From Bacteroidaceae bacterium (lineage in GTDB: Bacteria; Bacteroidota; Bacteroidia; Bacteroidales; Bacteroidaceae), in contig JAFSRW010000064.1 of NCBI GenBank assembly GCA_017445925.1, positions 1-64,000 on the forward strand: a DNA stretch of 64,000 nt, written 5' to 3'. The first letter of the stretch is position 1, and each line of letters starts with the position of its first letter. Position numbers and translations under genes: made by a program. The notes under the pieces are model-generated. The model worked only from the letters and a program-made list of their open reading frames with translations. It ran no database searches and had not been told where the DNA came from. Positions 57,879 through 64,000 of the stretch are shown here, one piece after another.

Positions 57879-59705
57879 TTAATTGTTATGAAAATGGCTG
57901 TATACGATTTCAGCTTTTGCTTTTCCAATCAACTCGCTCAGTTTTTCTTCTTCTGTTTCCTTTATTCGTTTCACGCTATGTAGCTTCTTAAGTAGTGTCT
58001 CCTTTGTCTTGGGACCAATGCCTTTAATCTCGTCTAACTCGCTGGAAATCTGATGTTTACTACGTTTGTCTCGATGGAAAGTTATTGCATATCGGTGAAC
58101 TTCTTCTTGTAACTGGGTTAACAGGTGGAATAGGGTGCTGTCTGTCTTTAATCCTATCACTTGTTGGGGGAATCCGTAGAGCAGTTCATTGGTTCTGTGC
58201 TTGTCGTCCTTGGCCAATCCTGCAATTGGTATTTGCAGTCCCAGTTCATCCTCCACGACCTTTCTTACTACTTCCATTTGTCCTTTTCCTCCGTCAGTAA
58301 TGATGAGGTCGGGTAGGGTAGAACCTTCTTCTATTGCCCTTTTGTAACGACGCCTTACCACCTCTTGCATGCTACCATAGTCGTCAGGCCCTTGTACTTC
58401 TTTAATAATGTATTTGCGATAATCCTGTTTGCTTGGCTTACATTTCTTGAATACAACACAACCGGCTACTGCATCTGTACCACTTATGTTTGAGTTGTCA
58501 AAACATTCTATCTGCATGGGTAGAGTAGGGAGACGAAGCGCATCCTGCAATTCCTTCATCAGCCTGGTTGATTTTTGCTCAGGATTCAGCTTATCTGACT
58601 GACTTATTCTATCCTTTTTGTACTGTAGCACATTCTGCCTGCTCAGTTCTAATAGCACCTTTTTATCGCCCTTCTGTGGAACAGTTAACTTAAAGTTTTG
58701 CGTGAATTGTTCCACGGGGAACGGTACTATAACTTCCTTACTTTCACTACCATATCGTTGCCTCATTTCAATTATTCCCATAACCAACAAATCCTCATCA
58801 CTCTCTTGCATTCGTTTCTCATATTCAAAGGTAAAGGCTTTGTTGATGCTGCCATTTGTTACATGCAGGAAGTTGATGTAAGCAACTTTCTGGTCGCTTT
58901 CTATATTGAAGACATCTATGTTGTGGAGTGTGTTGCTAACTACCTCACTTCTGCTCCTGTAGTTCTCCAGAAGCAGATATTTTTTCTTGATAACCTCAGC
59001 CTCCTCAAATCGCAATTCGCTGGCTAATTGTTTCATTTGTGCCATCATTTTGCGCTGTAAATCGGCTGTATTTCCTTTCAGAATTTCCTTAGCTTCTGCT
59101 ATATGTTGTAGGTATTCTTCTACACTTTGTTTTCCTGTACAGGGAGCCTTGCAATTCTTTATATGGTATTCCAGGCATTCTTTATGTTTCCCTTTTTCGA
59201 TGCTTTCTGGTGTAATGATTTCATGGCATCTTCTTAATGGATATAAGTTCTTAATCAATTCTAAAAGAGCATACATCGTAGGTACATGACTGTATGGGCC
59301 AAAATATGTGCCAAACTTCTTGTTAATCTTTCTGGTTTGGAAGATACGAGGCAGAAATTCATTCGTTACAACGATGCTGGGATAGGTTTTCCCGTCTTTC
59401 AGTAGTATGTTGTACCTTGGATTCCACTCTTTTATTAGGTTGTTTTCCAGTAAAAGAGCGTCTTCCTCTGTGTTGACAACCGTATATTTGATGTCTCTTA
59501 TCTTACTGACAAGGATAGCCGTTTTCCTGTTTTCGTGTTCTTTGCTAAAATAAGAATAGACTCTTCGTTTCAGATTTTTAGCTTTTCCAACGTATATAAT
59601 TGTTCCTTTGTCATCAAAATACTGATAACAACCAGGCTTTTCAGGTAAACTGCTTACAATGACCTTTAGCTTATTTAATCGAGCCTCATTTTCTTCCCTT
59701 GTCAT
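57879..59705 (-). CDS. uvrC: Excinuclease ABC subunit C
   Basis: UvrC makes both incisions in nucleotide excision repair. The N-terminal GIY-YIG domain has KPGCYQYFDDKGTIIYVGKA and RVYSYF. The UvrB-binding UVR region is LQRKMMAQMKQLASELRFEEAE. The RNase H-like domain follows, with IECFDNSNISGTDAVAGCVV and LIITDGGKGQMEVV, carrying the acidic residues for 5' incision. The C-terminal helix-hairpin-helix pair is LDEIKGIGPKTKETLLKKLH. At 608 residues all parts are complete. Confidence 0.97.
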   Translation of the reverse strand: MTREENEARLNKLKVIVSSLPEKPGCYQYFDDKGTIIYVGKAKNLKRRVYSYFSKEHENRKTAILVSKIRDIKYTVVNTEEDALLLENNLIKEWNPRYNILLKDGKTYPSIVVTNEFLPRIFQTRKINKKFGTYFGPYSHVPTMYALLELIKNLYPLRRCHEIITPESIEKGKHKECLEYHIKNCKAPCTGKQSVEEYLQHIAEAKEILKGNTADLQRKMMAQMKQLASELRFEEAEVIKKKYLLLENYRSRSEVVSNTLHNIDVFNIESDQKVAYINFLHVTNGSINKAFTFEYEKRMQESDEDLLVMGIIEMRQRYGSESKEVIVPFPVEQFTQNFKLTVPQKGDKKVLLELSRQNVLQYKKDRISQSDKLNPEQKSTRLMKELQDALRLPTLPMQIECFDNSNISGTDAVAGCVVFKKCKPSKQDYRKYIIKEVQGPDDYGSMQEVVRRRYKRAIEEGSTLPDLIITDGGKGQMEVVRKVVEDELGLQIPIAGLAKDDKHRTNELLYGFPQQVIGLKTDSTLFHLLTQLQEEVHRYAITFHRDKRSKHQISSELDEIKGIGPKTKETLLKKLHSVKRIKETEEEKLSELIGKAKAEIVYSHFHNN

Positions 59706-59726
59706 ATTGCCTTTTATAATGAAGCA

Positions 59727-60254
59727 TTATACGACCATCAGTGTTGTAAGATCCATATCCTTAAATAAATCTCTGCCATGTAATCCCTCATCGGTAATTT
59801 CTATGATGAAATTGATGTAAACCTTCTTGGGGTGGAATTGATTCACTAAGTTACATACAGCCTTTGCCGTTCCACCGGTTGCTAGCAAGTCATCATGTAT
59901 CAATACCACGTCATCAGGCTCAATTGCGTCTATATGCATTTCTACGACATCAATGCCATATTCTTTACTGAATGTCTCTTTGATAACAGTTGCAGGTAGC
60001 TTGCCTGGCTTTCTTGCCAATACAACGCCACAGCCCAATTTGCCCGCTAATGCACCCGCCATTACAAAACCTCGACTTTCAACTCCAACAATTTTGGTGA
60101 TTCCCTTGTCTTTGTAAAGCTCGTACATCTCGTTGAGCATAATCTGCATACATTCTGCATTTTTAAACAGCGTTGTTACGTCTCTGAAATTAATTCCTTT
60201 CTTAGGAAAATCAGGAATTGATCTTAAATTCTCTAATAAAATTGGGTTATTCAT
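59727..60254 (-). CDS. apt: Adenine phosphoribosyltransferase
   Basis: Apt makes AMP from adenine and PRPP. IPDFPKKGINFRDVTTLFKN is the typical N-terminus, IVGVESRGFVMAGALAGKLG the hood loop, and VVLIHDDLLATGGTAKAVCN the PRPP-binding motif. The 175-residue length is standard. uvrC follows 21 bp downstream. The spacer to mnmG contains a near-consensus parS site. Confidence 0.97.
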   Translation of the reverse strand: MNNPILLENLRSIPDFPKKGINFRDVTTLFKNAECMQIMLNEMYELYKDKGITKIVGVESRGFVMAGALAGKLGCGVVLARKPGKLPATVIKETFSKEYGIDVVEMHIDAIEPDDVVLIHDDLLATGGTAKAVCNLVNQFHPKKVYINFIIEITDEGLHGRDLFKDMDLTTLMVV

Positions 60255-60306
60255 GTCTTTGTTTTATTTTTGTTTTCTTCTGATTTTCAGTAAGTTGGCA
60301 TTAGTC

Positions 60307-60322
60307 TGTTTCACGTGAAACT
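60307..60322. promoter_or_regulatory. parS-like centromere site (ParB binding)
   Basis: TGTTTCACGTGAAACT matches the bacterial parS consensus TGTTNCACGTGAAACA at all but the last base and is a near-perfect palindrome. It lies in the apt-mnmG spacer. In chromosomes with ParABS, parS sites are clustered near oriC. The parA and parB genes are not in this window. Confidence 0.8.
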
Positions 60323-60345
60323 TGCATTCATGTTAAAGTGTTTGT

Positions 60346-62217
60346 TTACCTTTTCATGAGTACCAGCAGCACGTTTATGTCGCTTGGGCTGACTCCTGGA
60401 ATGCGACTTGCTTGAGCCATAGTTTCTGGATCTATACGCGTTAGCTTTTGCCTGGCTTCTGTTGAAAGGGATTGTAGCGAATTGTAGTCAAATTTACCTT
60501 TTATTTTTATGTTCTCAAGGCGTATCATCTTATCGGCCAACTCCCTTTCCCTTTCTATGTAGCCACTGTATTTCATTCTGATTTCTGCAGCTTCTGTTAT
60601 TTCTTCTTTTCTTTCGGGAATAGCTTCCAACTTTGTTCTTAAAGCAGGAATGAAATCAGATAAGTTTTCCAACGTAAGTCCCGGTCGTGATATTAAATCT
60701 ACCAGTTTGCATCCGCGCTGTAGTTCCGCACTTCCTAAGGTTTTTAGTCCCTCGTTTATAAGTGCAGCTTTTACGCTAAAAGATTTACAGAAGTTTTCAA
60801 TTTCTTCTATTGCATTCTTTTTCTTTAGCCAATGATTATATTGCTCAGAAGTTGCCAATCCCATGTTATAACTCTTTTCTGTTAGTCTGGCATCAGCATC
60901 ATCTTGTCTGAGTAAGATTCTATATTCCGCTCTACTGGTGAACATGCGATAAGGTTCATCTACGCCTTTTGTTACCAAATCGTCTATCAGAACACCTATA
61001 TAAGATTCATCCCTTTTCATGGTAAAAGGTTCAGATTCACCGCATTTTCTTGCAGCATTTATGCCAGCAACAAGACCTTGTCCTGCAGCCTCTTCATATC
61101 CGGTGGTTCCGTTGACCTGTCCCGCCATAAATAATCCGTCTATGACTTTACTCTCCAAAGAGTGCTTCAACTGTGTCGGATCAAAGTAATTGTATTCGAT
61201 AGCATAGCCTGGTCGGTATACTTCCAAGTCTCTGAATGCTGGAATCATCTTTAGCGCTTCTAACTGCGCTTCTATAGGTAGGCTGCTGCTGAAACCGTTC
61301 AGATAATACTCGTTTGTATTGGTTCCTTCTGGTTCCAAGAATAGCAGATGTTCTTCTTTATCCGCAAATGTTACCAATTTTGTTTCGATGCTTGGACAAT
61401 AACGTGGTCCAATACTCTGAATCTGACCGTTATAAAGAGGGGAATCTGCCAAAGATGCTTTCAGCCTGTCGTGGACTTGTTTATTTGTATAAGTAATCCA
61501 GCAAGGCAGTTGGGGAAGGTTTCTTGGCTCGCCCATAAAGGAGAACTTGTGAAAGTCCGATTCACCAGGCTGTTCCGTCATTTCATCAAAGTGAACAGAT
61601 GTTCCGTTTATTCGCACCGGGGTTCCTGTTTTCATTCTTCCTGCCGTTATACCATGCCTGGTGATACTTTCTGTAAGATGAAGGCTGGGGGGCTCTGCAC
61701 ATCTTCCTCCAGGCAGTTTGGTTCTGCCTATATGCATCAGGCCATCCAGAAATGTTCCGGTTGTTATCACCACGCATCTTGCTTTGAAGGTAACATCCAA
61801 ATAAGTAATTACACCTGTTACCTTCTTGTTCTCTACCAGAATCTCTTTCACTTGGTCTTGCCAAATGCTTAGGTTGGGAGTGTTCTCAAGAATCTCACGC
61901 CAAGCCCAGATGAATTTTCCTCTGTCGCATTGGGCACGAGGGCTCCACATAGCTGGTCCTTTGCTTCTGTTCAGCATACGGAACTGAATAGCTGTACGGT
62001 CAGTAACTTCTCCCATGTGTCCACCCAGCGCATCTATCTCCCTGACAATCTGTCCCTTAGCAATGCCACCAACAGCAGGATTGCAACTCATTTGTGCAAT
62101 CTTGTTCATATCCATTGTTATAAGACAGGTCTTCGCACCTAGTTTTGCGCTGGCAGCTGCTGCTTCACAACCAGCATGTCCGGCACCAACCACCACCACA
62201 TCAAAATTCATTTCCAT
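60346..62217 (-). CDS. mnmG: tRNA uridine-5-carboxymethylaminomethyl modification enzyme MnmG (GidA)
   Basis: MnmG works with MnmE to modify the wobble uridine of several tRNAs, using FAD and a folate. The FAD motif VVVVGAGHAGCEAAAASAKLG opens the protein; NPAVGGIAKGQIVREIDALGG, MLNRSKGPAMWSPRAQCDR and TTGTFLDGLMHIG follow. GQVNGTTGYEEAAGQGLVAG is the second FAD contact, and MFTSRAEYRILLRQDDADAR and SGYIERE the C-terminal family blocks. The 623-residue length is standard. In many bacteria gidA lies near the replication origin. MnmE is not in this window. Confidence 0.97.
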   Translation of the reverse strand: MEMNFDVVVVGAGHAGCEAAAASAKLGAKTCLITMDMNKIAQMSCNPAVGGIAKGQIVREIDALGGHMGEVTDRTAIQFRMLNRSKGPAMWSPRAQCDRGKFIWAWREILENTPNLSIWQDQVKEILVENKKVTGVITYLDVTFKARCVVITTGTFLDGLMHIGRTKLPGGRCAEPPSLHLTESITRHGITAGRMKTGTPVRINGTSVHFDEMTEQPGESDFHKFSFMGEPRNLPQLPCWITYTNKQVHDRLKASLADSPLYNGQIQSIGPRYCPSIETKLVTFADKEEHLLFLEPEGTNTNEYYLNGFSSSLPIEAQLEALKMIPAFRDLEVYRPGYAIEYNYFDPTQLKHSLESKVIDGLFMAGQVNGTTGYEEAAGQGLVAGINAARKCGESEPFTMKRDESYIGVLIDDLVTKGVDEPYRMFTSRAEYRILLRQDDADARLTEKSYNMGLATSEQYNHWLKKKNAIEEIENFCKSFSVKAALINEGLKTLGSAELQRGCKLVDLISRPGLTLENLSDFIPALRTKLEAIPERKEEITEAAEIRMKYSGYIERERELADKMIRLENIKIKGKFDYNSLQSLSTEARQKLTRIDPETMAQASRIPGVSPSDINVLLVLMKR

Positions 62218-62280
62218 ATATCTTCGACACTCAATTTAGCTGCAAAATTAATGTTTTCTGTTAACATTTGCGCCAAAATC

Positions 62281-62311
62281 TTGTTCAAATCACTTTTTTA
62301 ATGTATTTTTG
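62281..62311 (+). promoter_or_regulatory. Promoter of the fumarate reductase operon
   Basis: TTG at 62281-62283, 20 bp, then TATTTTTG at 62304-62311. This is an exact consensus match, with a leader of about 70 nt before the first gene, long enough to hold a regulatory structure. Confidence 0.7.
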
Positions 62312-62387
62312 CGCGGAATAATGTACTTAAAATAAGGTATACGACAGAAAAATTAACAAAACATTCAATAATTTAATTCAATCATTT

Positions 62388-63095
62388 ATGTGGTTAATCA
62401 ATTCATCAATCGGTAGGAAAGTGGTGATGTCAGTAACAGGCATTGCGCTTATCCTGTTCTTGACCTTTCATGCGTCAATGAACGTAGTAGCCCTCATTAG
62501 TGCTAAGGGTTACAATATGATTTGTGAGTTCCTGGGTGCCAACTGGTATGCTGTTGTTGCAACTATCGGTTTGGCTGGCTTGGTAGCTCTTCATTTCATT
62601 TATGCTATTTGGCTGACACTGCAGAACAACAAGGCTCGCGGTAACAGCAAGTATGCTATCACCAACAAGCCCGAGAAGGTAGAGTGGGCAAGCCAGAACA
62701 TGTTGGTTCTTGGTATCATCGTTGTTCTGGGTATGGGTCTTCACCTGTACAATTTCTGGTACAACATGATGTATGCCGAGTTGGCTGGTGTTGAAAACCC
62801 AATTGCTGCTACAGACGGCGTTGGTTACATCATCCAGACATTCTCTTGTCCCTGCTATGCTGTTACTTATCTGGTTTGGCTGGTAGCTTTGTGGTTCCAT
62901 CTGACTCATGGTTTCTGGAGTGCTCTTCAGACATTGGGCTGGAGCGGTAAGATTTGGTTCAATCGTTGGCGTGTTATCAGCTGCATCTACACGACCATAG
63001 TTGTTCTTATGTTTGTTGCTGTGGTGGTTGCCTTTGCCTGTGGTTATGTGCCCTGCGACTACAATGGTGTTGCGCCCAGTTGTGGTGCTTGCTAA
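62388..63095 (+). CDS. frdC: Fumarate reductase/succinate dehydrogenase cytochrome b subunit
   Basis: The diheme membrane subunit of a type B complex. Five membrane helices are visible: SVTGIALILFLTFHASMNVV, WYAVVATIGLAGLVALHFIY, MLVLGIIVVLGMGLHLYNFW, CYAVTYLVWLVALWFHLTHG and TTIVVLMFVAVVVAFACG. Histidines within or beside four of them (FHASMN, LHFIYA, GLHLYN, FHLTHG) are placed to hold two haems. At 235 residues it matches the Bacteroides FrdC form, which reduces fumarate with menaquinol in anaerobic energy metabolism. The flavoprotein gene starts 30 bp later. Confidence 0.95.
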   Translation: MWLINSSIGRKVVMSVTGIALILFLTFHASMNVVALISAKGYNMICEFLGANWYAVVATIGLAGLVALHFIYAIWLTLQNNKARGNSKYAITNKPEKVEWASQNMLVLGIIVVLGMGLHLYNFWYNMMYAELAGVENPIAATDGVGYIIQTFSCPCYAVTYLVWLVALWFHLTHGFWSALQTLGWSGKIWFNRWRVISCIYTTIVVLMFVAVVVAFACGYVPCDYNGVAPSCGAC

Positions 63096-63125
63096 TTATG
63101 AATAACGAATTAAGCATTTAAGATT

Positions 63126-64000
63126 ATGGCAAAGAAAATAGATTCAAGAATTCCTGAAGGCCCAATAGCAGAAAAGTGGACCAACTATAAGGCTCACCAG
63201 CGTCTCGTTAACCCCAAGAACAAGCTGAAGCTCGATGTTATCGTCGTAGGTACCGGTCTGGCTGGTGCCAGCGCAGCAGCTTCTCTTGCCGAGATGGGCT
63301 TCAACGTATATAACTTCTGTATTCAGGACTCTCCCCGTCGTGCTCACTCTATTGCTGCACAGGGAGGTATCAATGCTGCTAAGAACTATCAGAACGACGG
63401 CGACTCTGTTTACCGTCTGTTCTACGATACAGTAAAGGGTGGCGACTATCGTGCCCGTGAGGCTAATGTATATCGTCTGGCCGAGGTAAGTAACAACATT
63501 ATTGACCAGTGTGTGGCTCAGGGTGTTCCCTTCGCTCGCGAATATGGTGGTATGCTGGCCAACCGTTCATTCGGTGGTGCACAGGTAAGCCGTACTTTCT
63601 ATGCTAAGGGTCAGACCGGTCAGCAGCTTTTGCTGGGAGCTTACTCCAGTCTTTCTAAGGAAGTACAGAGAGGTAAGGTAAAGCTCTTCACTCGTTACGA
63701 GATGGAAGATGTTGTTGTTATCGACGGTCGTGCTCGTGGTATTATTGCCAAGAACCTGGTAACAGGTAAGTTAGAGCGCTTCAGCGCCAATGCCGTTGTT
63801 ATCGCAACCGGTGGTTACGGAAACGCTTACTTCCTCAGCACCAACGCTATGGGTTGTAACTGTACAGCTGCTATCCAGTGCTACCGCAAGGGCGCTATGA
63901 TGGCTAACCCCTCATACGTACAGATTCACCCCACTTGTATTCCCGTTCATGGCGACAAGCAGTCTAAGCTGACCCTTATGTCGGAATCTCTGCGTAACGA
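63126..64000 (+). CDS. frdA: Fumarate reductase/succinate dehydrogenase flavoprotein subunit, partial
   Basis: The ATG at 63126 opens a frame that runs off the window end (291 codons seen of an expected 650 or so). [21 protein letters not shown] is the FAD-binding fold, and [20 protein letters not shown] contains the His that carries covalent [23 protein letters not shown] and [20 protein letters not shown] are family blocks. It takes electrons from the iron-sulfur subunit, expected next outside the window, and reduces fumarate in the cytoplasm. The order frdC-frdA is the usual Bacteroidales order. Confidence 0.96.
   Translation, partial: MAKKIDSRIPEGPIAEKWTNYKAHQRLVNPKNKLKLDVIVVGTGLAGASAAASLAEMGFNVYNFCIQDSPRRAHSIAAQGGINAAKNYQNDGDSVYRLFYDTVKGGDYRAREANVYRLAEVSNNIIDQCVAQGVPFAREYGGMLANRSFGGAQVSRTFYAKGQTGQQLLLGAYSSLSKEVQRGKVKLFTRYEMEDVVVIDGRARGIIAKNLVTGKLERFSANAVVIATGGYGNAYFLSTNAMGCNCTAAIQCYRKGAMMANPSYVQIHPTCIPVHGDKQSKLTLMSESLRN

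Noticed and set aside
62312-62387. Riboswitch in the 70-nt leader of the fumarate reductase operon
   Set aside because: The leader is long enough for structure, but I see no conserved riboswitch core or terminator/antiterminator pair.
1-64000. tRNA, rRNA, transposase or prophage genes
   Set aside because: I looked through the spacers and frames and found no tRNA-like cloverleaf, rRNA segment, or transposase or phage protein motif.

Overview
The window looks like chromosomal DNA from a Bacteroidota organism, most likely order Bacteroidales and close to Prevotella. The evidence is as follows. Shine-Dalgarno sites are almost absent. Promoters carry the Bacteroidota -7 box TAnnTTTG with a TTG about 19-20 bp upstream. 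Family content is typical of the group: DUF2851, DUF4294, WbqC-like, six-bladed beta-propeller lipoproteins, M56 fusions, a long signal peptidase I, NadA, and a Bacteroidales-type fumarate reductase. The gene order mnmG-apt-uvrC-dtd-MazG-deoC also fits. I see no rRNA, tRNA, CRISPR array, prophage or insertion sequence. Both ends cut genes: an S41 peptidase on the left and the fumarate reductase flavoprotein on the right.

Layout. 1-8.3 kb (mostly minus): S41 peptidase, TraB/GumN protein, a toxin-antitoxin pair whose PIN toxin has an in-frame stop, a PHP phosphoesterase, an RluA-type pseudouridine synthase, WbqC-like protein, signal peptidase I and dapB. 8.4-11.2 kb (plus): DUF2851, thioesterase, dprA. 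11.2-16.2 kb (minus): a glycan-salvage operon with a NagX-like acyltransferase, an unrecognised TIM-barrel-type hydrolase and a GH29 alpha-L-fucosidase. 16.3-23.4 kb: a BASS-type transporter, DUF3237, an unknown protein, a helix-hairpin-helix/beta-barrel protein, and a NapG/NapH-like Fe-S protein followed by a Tat-exported aldo/keto reductase. 23.5-29.3 kb: a CPA2 antiporter and nadA, then an AT-rich spacer that is a candidate oriC, then a TrmH-family methyltransferase, DUF4294 and a radical SAM protein. 29.3-41.2 kb: an alpha/alpha-barrel glycosidase-like protein, a secreted acidic protein, three tandem DUF2975 membrane proteins with an XRE regulator, a TlpA-like thioredoxin, a BlaR1/BlaI-type pair, and rpoN. 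41.2-48.6 kb: a PAP2-like protein, purE, a compact ispG, rmuC, a beta-propeller lipoprotein divergent from a TPR-TM-HTH protein, and an unknown secreted protein. 48.8-62.2 kb (mostly minus housekeeping): lgt, a four-helix-bundle protein, ychF, polA, a polyprenyl synthase, an OmpA lipoprotein, deoC, MazG-like, dtd, uvrC, apt and mnmG. A near-perfect parS site lies between apt and mnmG. 62.4-64 kb (plus): fumarate reductase cytochrome b and flavoprotein. The candidate oriC and the parS site, 33 kb apart, suggest the window lies near the replication origin.

The most unusual feature is the repeat content. A family of 30-45 bp GC-rich palindromic elements (core CTCCCCC-loop-GGGGGAG) sits between genes and also in frame inside at least six proteins: the RluA-type enzyme (two copies), the Fe-S protein (two), sigma-54 (two), BlaI, BlaR1, and the signal-peptide region of the unknown hydrolase. 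Many elements occur as inverted pairs. A second class consists of four or five tandem units of 7 (sometimes 8 or 9) bp, with a different unit sequence at nearly every site, packed against gene starts and stops and sometimes supplying the start or stop codon. A third structure is a 147-bp MITE-like unit at the end of rmuC, with 24-bp inverted ends and three evenly spaced palindromes.
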